Assembly (NCBI GenBank): GCA_009692345.1 | Contig: SHZI01000021.1 | Coordinates: 1-32,115, forward strand | Length of the DNA: 32,115 bases | Reading direction: 5' to 3' | Source: Gammaproteobacteria bacterium | GTDB lineage: Bacteria > Pseudomonadota > Gammaproteobacteria > Steroidobacterales > GCA-2729495 | Part shown: positions 8,065-16,977 of the stretch, piece after piece | Layout: each line of letters begins with the position of its first letter | How positions within the stretch are numbered: position 1 is the stretch's first letter | Notes under the pieces: generated by a model | What the model saw: only the letters and a program-made list of their open reading frames with translations | The model's database searches: none | What the model was told of the DNA's origin: nothing | Made by a program: the position numbers and the translations under genes

Positions 8065-8610
8065 TCACGCGCCTCCGGAGGCCGGAGGCACGCCCCAGAT
8101 ATCAGGCAGGTGGCGCCAGTGCCCCTGATAGTCCATCCCGCACCCGAACACGTACTCATCCCCGACTTCGAGACCCACCAGATCCGGCGCCGGTCCGAAC
8201 TGGGCCCGGCCGTGTCGCTTGTGCACCAGCACCAGTGTGGTGATCTGCCGGGCACCCGCCTGCTGGCAATGACGGATCAGGAACTCCAGAGTCACGCCCT
8301 CGTCGTAGATGTCGTCCACGAGGATGACATGCCGGTCCCGGAGCGTGGCACGGGGCTGGGCCAGCCACTGGGGCAAGCCGCCCCGCGTGGCGTCGCCGTA
8401 GCGTCCGACCCGGCAGGTGTCCAGAACGAAGTCACCCTGGAGCTGGCTGGCCAGCCGCGCGAGGGGCAGCAGACCCCCGAGCAACACGCCCATCAGGACG
8501 CAGGTGTCGCGATCAAGCAGAGGCTGAGTAGCCGCCGCAAGCCGCCCGAAGGCGGCATCGACTTCGCCCCGTGCTACCAGCAAGCGCGCGCCAGGTACTG
8601 TCGGGTTCAT
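8065..8610 (-). CDS. hpt: Hypoxanthine-guanine phosphoribosyltransferase
   Basis: A 181-residue cytosolic purine-salvage enzyme converting hypoxanthine or guanine plus PRPP into IMP or GMP. The PRPP-binding signature VILVDDIYDEGVT is at 95-107. VLLGGLLPLARL near residue 42 corresponds to the pyrophosphate loop, and the C-terminal VGDEYVFGCGMDYQGHWRHLPDIW is the usual base-binding end. ATG at 8610 overlaps the nagZ stop by one base (TGATG), indicating translational coupling; a TTG one codon earlier is less likely. Length is normal for the family. It lies between nagZ and the thioinosine phosphorylase, whose likely product hypoxanthine is its substrate. Confidence 0.93.
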   Translation of the reverse strand: MNPTVPGARLLVARGEVDAAFGRLAAATQPLLDRDTCVLMGVLLGGLLPLARLASQLQGDFVLDTCRVGRYGDATRGGLPQWLAQPRATLRDRHVILVDDIYDEGVTLEFLIRHCQQAGARQITTLVLVHKRHGRAQFGPAPDLVGLEVGDEYVFGCGMDYQGHWRHLPDIWGVPPASGGA

Positions 8611-9659
8611 CAACTGAGGGACAGTCCGGGTGGGGCCTGGGCTCTGTCCAGGGCGGCCACGGCCTGCCGCCAGGGAAGCGACCCGCGAAAGCCGTCATCG
8701 GCGACCGGCCGCCGACGCAGCGTGATGAGGCGAGCCTGGCTAACGATGTGGCCCGCGGGATGGCTATCGTGCTTCAGCGCTTCGATAGTCGCGTCGGCCG
8801 CCTCGGGATCGTTGCAGATCAGGGCCATATCAGCCCCGGCACCGAGGGCCCGGCGGGCCCGTTCGGGCATGTCGCCTTCGGTCACGAGCGCCTTCATGCT
8901 GAGGTCATCGGAAAAAATTACCCCGCCAAAACCAAAGTCGCCACGTAATGCCGTCCGCAGCCAGTAGGGTGAAAGGCTTGCCACGTCAGCATCCACCTGC
9001 GGATAGCGAACGTGGGCGATCATGACGCCATTCACGCCCTGTCGGATCAGCCGCCCGTAGGGCAGCAGATCGTCGTAGAGCTCCGGCAGCGTGCGGTGAT
9101 CCACTGGCAGGTCCAGATGAGAGTCGGCAACGACGTAGCCATGGCCCGGAAAGTGCTTGGCGACCGCAATCATCCCGGCCTTGTGCATCCCGAGGACGTA
9201 AGCGGAGGCGAGTTCGGCCACAATCTCCGGCTCCCGGTGAAAGGAGCGGTCGCCGATCACCTCACTTAAGCCATAGTCCAGATCAATCACGGGCGCGAAG
9301 CTGAAGTCCACGCCGGTATCCAGCACCTCGGCGGCCATCAGCCAGCCACAGGTCTGGGCCAGCCGACGCCCCTCTGCGTTGTCCAGGTCGTACTGGTGCC
9401 CCAGCCAGCGCAGTGGCGGGAGGCGGTAGAACCCGGTGCGGAAACGCTGGACCCGCCCGCCCTCCTGATCCACAGCGACCAGCAGCGGGGGGGAACGCAC
9501 ACTGCGGATCTCAGCGACCAGTTCCCGGACCTGGGGCAAGTCCTGGAAATTACGGCCAAAGAGAATGACGGCGCCCACCAGGGGATCCCGGAGCCGGACC
9601 CTCTCAGCGGGCGTGAGCGCCAGGCCGTGAACATCCACCATCAGGGGCCCGAGGGTCAT
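8610..9659 (-). CDS. nagZ: Beta-N-acetylhexosaminidase NagZ
   Basis: A 349-residue glycoside hydrolase family 3 enzyme of the cytoplasm. It removes GlcNAc from 1,6-anhydroMurNAc-peptides during cell-wall recycling and so shapes the muropeptide signal for AmpC induction in species that have it. Visible marks: VAVDQEGGRVQRFR at 61-74, the family motif AKHFPGHG at 167-174, the DSH loop with the acid/base His at 181, and FSDDLSMKAL with the nucleophile Asp at 251. No signal peptide, as expected. It lies between an L,D-transpeptidase gene and hpt, 15 bases after the former starts the same polycistron's next frame. Confidence 0.96.
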   Translation of the reverse strand: MTLGPLMVDVHGLALTPAERVRLRDPLVGAVILFGRNFQDLPQVRELVAEIRSVRSPPLLVAVDQEGGRVQRFRTGFYRLPPLRWLGHQYDLDNAEGRRLAQTCGWLMAAEVLDTGVDFSFAPVIDLDYGLSEVIGDRSFHREPEIVAELASAYVLGMHKAGMIAVAKHFPGHGYVVADSHLDLPVDHRTLPELYDDLLPYGRLIRQGVNGVMIAHVRYPQVDADVASLSPYWLRTALRGDFGFGGVIFSDDLSMKALVTEGDMPERARRALGAGADMALICNDPEAADATIEALKHDSHPAGHIVSQARLITLRRRPVADDGFRGSLPWRQAVAALDRAQAPPGLSLS

Positions 9660-9674
9660 CGCCAGTCCGTTGCG

Positions 9675-10166
9675 TCAGGGAACCAGATTTACCAGCGTGC
9701 CGGGCAGGACAGCCTCGAATAGCCAGCACACGTCGGCGTTGCGCATTCTGATACATCCGTGGGAGAAGGGCACGCCCATCGGTTCCTGATCGGGTGTGCC
9801 ATGAATGTAGATGTACCGTCGCAGCGTGTCCACGCTGCCGAGGCGGTTCCTGCCAGGCTCCAGGCCCGAGAGCCACAGGATACGGCTCAGTATCCAGTCC
9901 CGGCCGGGTGACTGCTGCTGCAGTTCCGGCGAGTACACCACGCCCGTTGGTCGTCGCCCCCGGAGCACCGCGCCTTCTGGCAGCTGGCCACCGATCCTGG
10001 CGCGAATGACGTGGCGACCCCGGGGCGTACAAAGACTGCCCTGCTGCTCCCCTGGCCCATAGCGCGACGTGGAAACGAGGAACTCCCGCTCAACACGTCC
10101 CTGACGAGTGACGTGCAGAGTCTGCCGCGTCAGGCTGATCAAGAGCTCCACGGGCGACACCACCAT
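9675..10166 (-). CDS. L,D-transpeptidase (YkuD domain) without signal peptide
   Basis: A 163-residue protein consisting almost entirely of a YkuD catalytic domain, the fold that makes 3-3 cross-links in peptidoglycan or attaches proteins to it. The catalytic block is complete: IYIHGTPDQEPMGVPFSHGC with His122 and SHGC at 135-138, then IRMRN. The N-terminus (MVVSPVELLISLTRQTLHVT) is the first beta strand of the domain; there is no hydrophobic export signal. The longer in-frame extension upstream is an Arg/Ala-rich shadow of rlmD and does not supply one. Either the protein leaves by another route or it works on cytoplasmic muropeptides, which fits its neighbour nagZ. ATG at 10166 follows the rlmD stop by 5 bases. 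Confidence 0.9.
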   Translation of the reverse strand: MVVSPVELLISLTRQTLHVTRQGRVEREFLVSTSRYGPGEQQGSLCTPRGRHVIRARIGGQLPEGAVLRGRRPTGVVYSPELQQQSPGRDWILSRILWLSGLEPGRNRLGSVDTLRRYIYIHGTPDQEPMGVPFSHGCIRMRNADVCWLFEAVLPGTLVNLVP

Positions 10167-10171
10167 GGCTG

Positions 10172-11488
10172 TCAGGCGCGCTCGAAGAGCGCCATGGACT
10201 CCACATGGCTGGTGTGGGGAAACATGTCCATCACGCCCGCGCTGACCAGCTTGAAACCGTGCTCCCGGACGAGGAGCCCGGCATCCCGCGCCAGGGTGCC
10301 GGGGTGACAGGACACGTAGACGATCCGCCGTGCCGCAAGCTTGCCCAGCGCCGGCAGCAGCTCGGCTGCCCCGGTTCGCGGCGGATCGAGCAGCACCAGA
10401 TCGAACCGCTCCCGCGTCCACGCGCCCTCGACGCCGGCACCAGCGAGGTCTGCCTCGACAAAGCGCACGCTGGGGAGCCCGGCCAGCGCGGCGTTGTGCT
10501 GGCCCCGGCGAATCATGGCCCCCGCACCTTCAAGGCCCAGCACCTCGCCGGCCCTGCGGGCCAGCGGGAGCGTGAAATTGCCAATGCCGCAGTAGAGATC
10601 CAGGACGCGGTCGGCAGTGGTGGGCGCCAGCAGGCTGATGGCCTGATCCACCATCTGCCGATTCACCTCACCATGCACCTGGATGAAATCGGTTGGCCCA
10701 AAGGTGAGGGAGAGGTCATAGGCGGGGAGCCGGTAGTGCAGCTCGTCCGCAGGCTCTTCGGGATGGAGCGGAACTACCGAATCCGGATTCCCGGGCTGCA
10801 GGTAGATTCGCACGGCGTGGCTCGCCGCGAACTGCGCCAGTTGCTCCAGGTCCGCGGCTGTCGGCGCATCCAGGACGCGAAACACCAGGGCGGTGGCATT
10901 GTCTGCCACGGTGGCTTCCACCTGGGGCAGTCGGGCGCGGATCGAGAGCGCGCCGATCAGTCCGGACAAGGGTTCGATCAGCCGGCTGATGGCAGGCTCG
11001 GCAACTGCGCAGGACAGCATGTCCACCACCCAGGGCTTTTCGTGCTCCCGAAAACCAACCAGTACCCGTCCCTTACGCTCGACATGGCGGACCGCAAGGC
11101 GGGCCCTGCGCCGATAGCCCCACACGGCGCCGCGAATGGGAGGCAGAACCGTCGCCGGCTGGACATCGCCAATTCGCGCGAGGCTCTGGAGGAGCGTCGC
11201 CTGTTTCATGGCCAGCTGCGCGTCAGGAGAGAGGTGCTGGAGAGAGCAGCCACCGCACCGGCCGAAGTACTCGCAGGCGGGCACGACCCGGTCCGGGGAA
11301 GGGCGGCGAATCTCGACAAGGATTCCCTCGTCGTAATTGCGCCGGCGCCGCTGCCGTTGAAACGTGACCTCCTCGCCTGTCAATGCTCCCGGCACCAGGA
11401 TGCGCTTGCCGCCCGGGGCCAGCACCCCACTGCCTTCCAGGGTCAGGGCGGTGACCTCGCCGGTCTCGATGGCAGAAACTGCTGTCAC
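10172..11488 (-). CDS. rlmD: 23S rRNA (uracil-1939-C5) methyltransferase RlmD
   Basis: A 438-residue SAM-dependent enzyme that makes 5-methyluridine in 23S rRNA. An N-terminal TRAM domain (to about residue 60) precedes the iron-sulfur cluster ligands C72, C78, C81 and C160 (PACEYFGRCGGCSLQHL and DMLSCAV). The Rossmann methyltransferase half shows the SAM motif VLDLYCGIGNFTLPLA, LLDPPRTGA, and the catalytic cysteine C394 in YVSCHPGTLARD. All key residues are present and the length matches RlmD. The start is GTG at 11488; no ATG lies near. It begins 11 bases after the exonuclease stop, so it is co-transcribed with that gene and with the L,D-transpeptidase. Confidence 0.96.
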   Translation of the reverse strand: MTAVSAIETGEVTALTLEGSGVLAPGGKRILVPGALTGEEVTFQRQRRRRNYDEGILVEIRRPSPDRVVPACEYFGRCGGCSLQHLSPDAQLAMKQATLLQSLARIGDVQPATVLPPIRGAVWGYRRRARLAVRHVERKGRVLVGFREHEKPWVVDMLSCAVAEPAISRLIEPLSGLIGALSIRARLPQVEATVADNATALVFRVLDAPTAADLEQLAQFAASHAVRIYLQPGNPDSVVPLHPEEPADELHYRLPAYDLSLTFGPTDFIQVHGEVNRQMVDQAISLLAPTTADRVLDLYCGIGNFTLPLARRAGEVLGLEGAGAMIRRGQHNAALAGLPSVRFVEADLAGAGVEGAWTRERFDLVLLDPPRTGAAELLPALGKLAARRIVYVSCHPGTLARDAGLLVREHGFKLVSAGVMDMFPHTSHVESMALFERA

Positions 11489-11499
11489 GGGGCGGTCTT

Positions 11500-12306
11500 T
11501 CAGGTACCGCCCCCGGCCGCCGGCACGCTGTTCGTGCGTGTGGTCCAGGCCGCCGAGAAGGCCCGCCAGTGGCTGGCATCGGTCGCCGCCAGAAAACGCT
11601 GGACGCGGGCCAGTTCGTCGGCCAGCCCCTGCTGATCGAGCTGTCCGCGCATGAACTGGAAGCGCAGCCAGATCAGGTAGGTGTTCATCACATCCGTCTC
11701 ACAGTAGTCCCTGATCGCCCCAATCTCGCCCTTCAGCCAGGTATCCCAGACCTGATCACCACCGAAGCCGAGCTTGCCCGGAAAGCCCAGCAACGTGGCA
11801 ATGTCATTGAGGCTGGCACGGGACCTGCCCTGCCAGGCCGAGAGCACGTCCATCAGGTCCAGGTGCCGCCAGTGGAAACGACTCAGGTAGTTGTTGAAGC
11901 GAAAGCTGTTCTCGTTCTCGCCCATTTCCCAGTACCTGGGGGCCTGCACGCCATGGAGGAGCGCCCGGTAGTGCAGGACAGGCAGGTCGAAGCCGCTGCC
12001 ATTCCAGGAGATCAGGTCGGGCGTGTGCTTCTCGATAGCCTCGTAGAATTTAGCCACCAGGTCACGCTCAGGACTGTCCGGTTCGCCAAGGCTCATGACC
12101 TTCAGCCCATCCCGGTGGCGCCAGACCACCGAGATAGCGACCACGCGGTGCTGATGGAGTGGCAGAAAATCTGAACCCGTTTCCTGCAGGCGATGGAAGG
12201 TCATCGCTTTGGCGACGTCCTCGTCCGGGAGGCCCTCAAGGCCGAAAAGGCGCCGTCCCAGATCCACGTCAGGAATCGTCTCGATATCAAAGACCAGTGC
12301 GCGCAT
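11500..12306 (-). CDS. 3'-5' exonuclease, PolB-exonuclease-like
   Basis: A 268-residue DnaQ-fold protein resembling the isolated exonuclease domain of B-family polymerases (PolB_exo2 type). Exo I is VFDIETIPD with D7 and E9; Exo II is LISWNGSGFDLPVLHYR; Exo III is YCETDVMNTYLIW. All four acidic metal ligands are therefore present, so activity on DNA or RNA 3' ends is expected. The true substrate of this bacterial group is not established. A histidine-rich ISVVWRHRDG segment and SLNDIATLLGFPGKLGFGG are typical of the family. The gene is upstream of rlmD and begins 22 bases after acpS ends; it may belong to the long acpS-side operon or start a new one. Confidence 0.9.
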   Translation of the reverse strand: MRALVFDIETIPDVDLGRRLFGLEGLPDEDVAKAMTFHRLQETGSDFLPLHQHRVVAISVVWRHRDGLKVMSLGEPDSPERDLVAKFYEAIEKHTPDLISWNGSGFDLPVLHYRALLHGVQAPRYWEMGENENSFRFNNYLSRFHWRHLDLMDVLSAWQGRSRASLNDIATLLGFPGKLGFGGDQVWDTWLKGEIGAIRDYCETDVMNTYLIWLRFQFMRGQLDQQGLADELARVQRFLAATDASHWRAFSAAWTTRTNSVPAAGGGT

Positions 12307-12328
12307 GACTTGAGACTGCTCCCTTGAC

Positions 12329-12718
12329 TCAGTGCGGTGGCGATTTCATGAGGATGGCGACGGCCACAATCAGGCCAGCCTCATCAGACAGCGTAAGGTG
12401 CCCGCCGCCCACACCGAAGGACCGGCAGACCTCCTGGCCCCGCGGGGAAAAAATGATTTCCGGCTTGCCTCGCGGATCGTGCACAACCCCGGAATCGCGC
12501 AACCACATCCCGCTGGCAAACCCAGTTCCAAGCGCTTTGACAATAGCCTCCTTCGCCGCAAAACGCATACTGAGAAAGCGGACGGGGTTTTTCGTCCGGG
12601 CGAAGTCCAGCAACTCTTCCGGCATCAGCAGATGCCTGACGAACCGGTCCCCGAACCTCTCGTAGACTGACGCTACCCGCTCGACCTTGAGGATGTCGGT
12701 CCCGACACCGTAGATCAT
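12329..12718 (-). CDS. acpS: Holo-[acyl-carrier-protein] synthase
   Basis: A 129-residue enzyme that transfers 4'-phosphopantetheine from CoA to acyl carrier protein. [15 protein letters not shown] with the Mg2+-binding Asp at 8, and [19 protein letters not shown] with the conserved Glu, are diagnostic. The length is normal. Its ATG overlaps the pdxJ stop (ATGA), a junction conserved in many gammaproteobacteria, implying coupled translation. It is the last gene of the lepB-rnc-era-recO-pdxJ-acpS block. Confidence 0.96.
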   Translation of the reverse strand: MIYGVGTDILKVERVASVYERFGDRFVRHLLMPEELLDFARTKNPVRFLSMRFAAKEAIVKALGTGFASGMWLRDSGVVHDPRGKPEIIFSPRGQEVCRSFGVGGGHLTLSDEAGLIVAVAILMKSPPH

Positions 12719-13461
12719 GTCGACCGGGCGTCCCGCAGCAGATTCTTCATGTCCGCCACGGCAGCGGCCAGTCCGGTGAACAGCGCCCGGGCCACAATGG
12801 CATGACCAATGTTGAGTTCGACGATCTCCGGAATGGCGGCGATGGGTCCGACGTTGTGGTAGTTGAGGCCATGACCGGCATGAACCTCAAGACCAGCTCC
12901 CGCGGCCAGGCGCGCCGCCTGGGCAATCCGGTAGAGCTCCGCTGCGCGCAGCTCGCTGGTCGTCGCATCGGCATAGCCGCCGGTGTGCAGCTCAATGACG
13001 GTTGCACCGGTGCGGATGGACGCCTCAATCTGGCGCTCGTCAGCATCAATAAACAGGCCAGACCTGATCCCGTGGGCGCGGAACTGGCTGCAGGCATCCG
13101 CCACGGCAGTAAAATGGCGCTGAACGTCCAGACCGCCCTCCGTGGTGAGCTCGGCACGGCGCTCCGGGACCAGACAGCAGTCTGCGGGCCGAAGCCGGCA
13201 GGCGATGGCAATGATGTCCGGGGAAACCGCGAGCTCCAGGTTCATCCGCGTCTGCAGCAGTGCCTGAAGAAGGGGCAGATCGGCATCCTGGATGTGCCGC
13301 CGGTCTTCCCGCAGGTGGACAGTAATGCTGTCTGCGCCCGCCTGCTCGGCCAGCAGGGCTGCCTGGATCGGGTCCGGATAGCGCGTGCCCCTTGCCTGCC
13401 GGAGCGTGGCAATGTGATCAACATTAACGCCGAGAAGGAGGTTGGGCAGACGGATGCTCAT
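12715..13461 (-). CDS. pdxJ: Pyridoxine 5'-phosphate synthase
   Basis: A 248-residue TIM-barrel enzyme that condenses 1-deoxyxylulose 5-phosphate with 3-amino-2-oxopropyl phosphate, the ring-closing step of DXP-dependent vitamin B6 synthesis. [18 protein letters not shown] opens the protein; [47 protein letters not shown] and [10 protein letters not shown] are the active-site blocks. Length is typical. ATG at 13461 starts the family's [16 protein letters not shown]. It follows recO with a 41-base gap and overlaps acpS. Confidence 0.97.
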   Translation of the reverse strand: MSIRLPNLLLGVNVDHIATLRQARGTRYPDPIQAALLAEQAGADSITVHLREDRRHIQDADLPLLQALLQTRMNLELAVSPDIIAIACRLRPADCCLVPERRAELTTEGGLDVQRHFTAVADACSQFRAHGIRSGLFIDADERQIEASIRTGATVIELHTGGYADATTSELRAAELYRIAQAARLAAGAGLEVHAGHGLNYHNVGPIAAIPEIVELNIGHAIVARALFTGLAAAVADMKNLLRDARST

Positions 13462-13502
13462 GATGGCCCGTATTCTAGCGAGGCTTGATTGGCGCCGCTC
13501 GC

Positions 13503-14222
13503 TTAGCGCCGCATGGCCGCCATGACCTCCCGGGTTTTCAGGGTCCGGCCATCCAGGTAGTGGGCAAGGACTGCGCGGAACAGTCTCTTGGCCAACCGCA
13601 GAACCACCGGCGAAGAGAGCTCGCCCCGACCAATGGCGAGCAACTCGGAGCCCGTGAAGGTGAGGCCGCCACCGCCCGCAGCGGCCGGCACAGGCCCCTG
13701 CTCGAGGCGATACTCGTAGACCCCGGCCGGGTCCAGTGGGGCATCGTTGAGCACGTCGTGGTCCAGGTTTAACCCGTAGCCCACTTCCGCCAGCAACTGG
13801 AACTCGAAGCGCCGCAGGGCAGGCTCCGGATCGCCACCTGCGCGAAGCTCTGCCAGCGCCTGGGAGTAGGCGATGAAGAGGCCGGGGTGTGGATCACCAC
13901 GGCGCACAAAGTTGAGGATGAGTTCGTTGAGGTAGAACCCGCCCATCAGGGCCAGCCCGCTGAGGGCCGGGGCAAAACTGGCGTGCTCGGCACTGCGGAG
14001 GGTATAGAGGGCGCCCCGCCCCACCCAGGACAGGCGCAGGGGCAGGAACGGCTGAAGCACGCTGCGCCAGCGCGACGTGGGGCGGCGGGCGCCCCGCGCC
14101 ACCAGCCCTACCCGCCCGTGCTCGGCTCCAAGGGCCTCAAGGATCTGGCTCGTTTCCTGGTAGGGCCAGGCATGCAGAACGTAGGAATCCTCGTGGTCAG
14201 CACTGCTCGTGCTGCCGCTCAT
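13503..14222 (-). CDS. recO: DNA repair protein RecO
   Basis: A 239-residue recombination mediator that works with RecR and RecF to load RecA at gaps. The N-terminal OB-fold is recognised by [35 protein letters not shown], and the helical C-terminal part by [31 protein letters not shown] and [19 protein letters not shown]. The zinc cysteines found in some RecO proteins are absent, as usual for gammaproteobacteria. The ATG overlaps the era stop (ATGA). Confidence 0.95.
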   Translation of the reverse strand: MSGSTSSADHEDSYVLHAWPYQETSQILEALGAEHGRVGLVARGARRPTSRWRSVLQPFLPLRLSWVGRGALYTLRSAEHASFAPALSGLALMGGFYLNELILNFVRRGDPHPGLFIAYSQALAELRAGGDPEPALRRFEFQLLAEVGYGLNLDHDVLNDAPLDPAGVYEYRLEQGPVPAAAGGGGLTFTGSELLAIGRGELSSPVVLRLAKRLFRAVLAHYLDGRTLKTREVMAAMRR

Positions 14223-15118
14223 GAGTTGGTGTCAAAACCAAACTGCTGGAGGGCACGGGCACTGTCAGCCCAGTTGGTCTTGACCTTCACATGGGTCTCG
14301 AGATGGAATCGAAGCCCGAAGATTTTTTCCAGTTCAAGCCGGGCGGCAGTCCCCACTTCCTTGATCGTCGCGCCACCCTTCCCCACCACAATGCCCTTGT
14401 GGGACTCCCTGTCCGCCCAGATCACGGCGTCTGCCAGCACGACACCAGGCTTCTCTTCGATGGCCAGGATCTCGACAGCAAGCCCGTAGGGCACCTCCTG
14501 CCGGAGGGCGATGAGGAGCTTCTCGCGGAGCATCTCGGCCACCCGGAAGGCCATGCTCCGGTTGGTAGTCGCATCCAGGGGATAAAGAGGCGGGCCTGCC
14601 GGCAGCAACGCGGTGCTCTGCTCCAGAAGGCGGTCCAGGTTGTCCAAGTTGGCGGCCGATATAGGGACAATGGCGTGGAACGTGGCGCGCTTCTCGCAGG
14701 CCAGCAGGTAGGGCAACAGGGCAGACTTTGGCCGCACCAGATCAACCTTGTTGACGGCGAGAATCACGGGAATCTTTGCCGCAAGCGCATGCTCCAGCAC
14801 GAAAGAGTCCGCAGCCTTCCAGGCCCCGGCCTCGACGACGAAGAGTGCGACCTCTGCGCCCACCAGAGCACCCTCTACTGCCCGGTTCATGGCCCGGTTG
14901 AGCAGATTGCGCTGACGGGTGTGCAGACCGGGCGTGTCGACGAACAGCACCTGGGAATCCGGCCGCGTCAGCACTCCCATGATTGCGTGGCGGGTAGTCT
15001 GCGGGCGCGGCGTGACGATGCTGATCTTTCGCCCCACAAGCGCATTCACGAGCGTGGACTTGCCCACGTTGGGGCGACCCACGATGGCGACGAAACCAGT
15101 CCGGAAGTCCTCAGGCAT
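14219..15118 (-). CDS. era: GTPase Era
   Basis: A 299-residue ribosome-assembly GTPase that binds the 3' end of 16S rRNA. The G domain has GRPNVGKST (G1), FVDTPGLH (G3) and AVNKVDL (G4); the C-terminal KH domain has the GKGGATIKEVGTAARLELEK RNA-binding stretch. TTRHAIMGV is the switch I region. The start at ATG 15118 overlaps the end of rnc by 8 bases, so translation is coupled, as is common for rnc-era. Confidence 0.97.
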   Translation of the reverse strand: MPEDFRTGFVAIVGRPNVGKSTLVNALVGRKISIVTPRPQTTRHAIMGVLTRPDSQVLFVDTPGLHTRQRNLLNRAMNRAVEGALVGAEVALFVVEAGAWKAADSFVLEHALAAKIPVILAVNKVDLVRPKSALLPYLLACEKRATFHAIVPISAANLDNLDRLLEQSTALLPAGPPLYPLDATTNRSMAFRVAEMLREKLLIALRQEVPYGLAVEILAIEEKPGVVLADAVIWADRESHKGIVVGKGGATIKEVGTAARLELEKIFGLRFHLETHVKVKTNWADSARALQQFGFDTNS

Positions 15119-15791
15119 CGTCGGTCAGCGCCAGCAGCGCTTTCTCGGCTGCCTGCTGCTCGGCCGCGCGGCGGCTTGCGCCCTCGCCACGGACCTCCAG
15201 GCCCGGTATCGCCAGCCGGCAGACCACAGCGAAGTGCCGGGCGTGAGCAGAACCACTGACCTGTTCGACATCGTAGGTGGGCAAAGGGTGGCCCTCGGCC
15301 TGCAGCAGCTCCTGCAGGCGGGTCTTCGGGTCACGCAGTTCTTCATCGGCTTGCAGGGCAGCGAGGCGTGGCCCGAGCACCCGGAGGATCGATGACCGCG
15401 TGGCAGGCCAGCCACCGTCCAGAAATACCGCTCCAAAGACTGCTTCCAGGGCGTTGGCCAGAATAGAGCCCCGGCGATGCCCACCGGAGCGCAGTTCACC
15501 GCCACCCAGCCTCACCAGATCCCCGAGCGCCAGCTGCCGTGCGAGTTCTTCCAGGGTTTCGCGGCGAACCAGGCGGGCTCGCAGCCGGCTAAGCGTGCCT
15601 TCATCGGCGCGGGGGTGCGCACCGTAGACCGCCTCAGCCATTACCAGTCCAAGCACAGCGTCCCCAAGAAACTCAAGCCGCTCGTTGTTACCGCCACTGA
15701 CGCTCCGGTGAGTCAGTGCCTGCTCCAGCAGTCCTTCGTCCTGAAATCGGTAGCCAAGTGCGCCGGCGGCCCAGTCGGCCGGCTGGCTCAC
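15111..15791 (-). CDS. rnc: Ribonuclease III
   Basis: A 226-residue double-strand-specific endoribonuclease for rRNA and mRNA processing. The catalytic signature NERLEFLGDAVL is at about 36-47, the second catalytic Glu/Asp segment is NALEAVFGAVFLDGGW, and a C-terminal dsRNA-binding domain runs from DPKTRLQELLQAEGHPLPTY to RAAEQQAAEKALLAL. It starts at GTG 15791, overlapping the DUF4845 stop by GTGA. A conventional length and complete active site suggest full function. Confidence 0.97.
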   Translation of the reverse strand: MSQPADWAAGALGYRFQDEGLLEQALTHRSVSGGNNERLEFLGDAVLGLVMAEAVYGAHPRADEGTLSRLRARLVRRETLEELARQLALGDLVRLGGGELRSGGHRRGSILANALEAVFGAVFLDGGWPATRSSILRVLGPRLAALQADEELRDPKTRLQELLQAEGHPLPTYDVEQVSGSAHARHFAVVCRLAIPGLEVRGEGASRRAAEQQAAEKALLALTDDA

Positions 15792-16159
15792 TTCTGGATC
15801 TCTACCGAGTTGTTGAAGCTGGCCACGAGCGAGATATTCGCAATAAACGGCACGCGGTCCTCGTAGTCGACCTCAACCAGAAAGCCGTCGTCAGTTTTTG
15901 TAACCACGAAGTCCTGGCGCTTGGGAAAGTCGACACCGTTGACATCAAGCCGCTTGCCAATCGCCGCCATGAGCCGCCCCGGGTTGGCCCCGTTCCCGTC
16001 ATTCTCGGACTTGAGATTGGCCATCAGGTCCCGAATGGTCAGTTGGGTCATGTAGAGAGGAAAAAGCCGGAGCGCGCCGTAAGCAACCAGCCCGACCAGC
16101 GCCGCGATGATCAGGAATCCAATCGCCGTTATACCCTGTTGCTGTTGCCGTTGTCGCAT
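15788..16159 (-). CDS. DUF4845 small membrane protein
   Basis: A 123-residue protein of unknown function conserved between lepB and rnc in many gammaproteobacteria. After a Gln-rich start (MRQRQQQQG) there is one membrane helix resembling a type IV pilin N-terminus (ITAIGFLIIAALVGLVAYGA), and the rest should lie in the periplasm. The pilin-like start may make it a pseudopilin-type substrate, but no prepilin cleavage motif is clear. It has a strong ribosome site (GAGGGG) and overlaps rnc by 4 bases. Confidence 0.9.
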   Translation of the reverse strand: MRQRQQQQGITAIGFLIIAALVGLVAYGALRLFPLYMTQLTIRDLMANLKSENDGNGANPGRLMAAIGKRLDVNGVDFPKRQDFVVTKTDDGFLVEVDYEDRVPFIANISLVASFNNSVEIQK

Positions 16160-16200
16160 GCTGCACCCCTCGATTGAGCAGTATCCCGGACTAAGTCGCT

Positions 16201-16977
16201 TCAGTTTATCGCGTGTCCAATCCGACTCCAGCGCGGCATGTTCGGAATATTCCAGTTCATCCAGATCCGTACTGCTCTGCCCACGATATTCCCATCAGGG
16301 ACCATCCCGACTCCGTCGTAACGGCTGTCGCGGCTGTTATCCCGGTTATCCCCCATCATGAAGTAGTGGCCGGCAGGGACGATGAATGTACCGTTGATAC
16401 TGCTGCGTCCGGGCATGAACAACACATCGTGATCACGTTCGCCCAACTGCTCCCGGGCCTGCACAGATCCCGGCTGATCGCCACCCAGATAGGGACCGGG
16501 AACCGTCACCGGTACGGCCTGCCCGTTGACGAAAATCTGATTGTTCAGATAGGTAACCGAGTCACCTGGCAGACCAACCAGTCGCTTGATGTAATTGACC
16601 GAGGGGTCCGAAGGCAGACGGAAAACGACCACGTCACCCCGTCCGGGGGAGCCCAGATCAAGAACCTTGTTGTTGAGGACCGGGAGCCGCAGGCCGTAGG
16701 TGTACTTGTTCACGAAGATGAAATCGCCCGTCAGCAGCGTCGGCATCATCGACGCCGACGGGATCCGGAAGGGCTCGAACAGGAAGGACCGGATCAACAG
16801 GACCACGAGCAGAATCGGAAAGAAAGACCTGGCGTACTCGACGATGACCGGCTCCGGCCCGGCCTCAGAGGGGCCCCCGGTCTTAGCGGCGCCCAGGGAG
16901 CGGCGCCAGGCGACGTGACCAGCCCAGACAAGGCCGGTGACTCCGGTTGCAACAACCAGAATAAGAGCAAAATCCAC
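16201..16977 (-). CDS. lepB: Signal peptidase I
   Basis: A 258-residue inner-membrane serine protease that cleaves Sec and Tat signal peptides. Two N-terminal helices (FALILVVATGVTGLVWAG and FFPILLVVLLIRSFLFEPF) anchor the periplasmic catalytic domain. The nucleophile is S76 in RIPSASMMPTL and the general base is K131 in VNYIKRLVGLPGD; GDNRDNSRDSR is the conserved box E. The start is GTG at 16977. lepA, which normally precedes lepB, is absent; a glutaredoxin-like gene lies 57 bases upstream instead. Confidence 0.97.
   Translation of the reverse strand: MDFALILVVATGVTGLVWAGHVAWRRSLGAAKTGGPSEAGPEPVIVEYARSFFPILLVVLLIRSFLFEPFRIPSASMMPTLLTGDFIFVNKYTYGLRLPVLNNKVLDLGSPGRGDVVVFRLPSDPSVNYIKRLVGLPGDSVTYLNNQIFVNGQAVPVTVPGPYLGGDQPGSVQAREQLGERDHDVLFMPGRSSINGTFIVPAGHYFMMGDNRDNSRDSRYDGVGMVPDGNIVGRAVRIWMNWNIPNMPRWSRIGHAIN

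Noticed and set aside
7269-8967. Two long plus-strand frames (324 and 368 residues)
   Set aside because: Both are antisense to the phosphorylase, hpt and nagZ genes, whose catalytic motifs are complete.
10205-11635. 476-residue plus-strand open frame
   Set aside because: Entirely antisense to rlmD and the start of the exonuclease gene; long only because high GC content suppresses stops.
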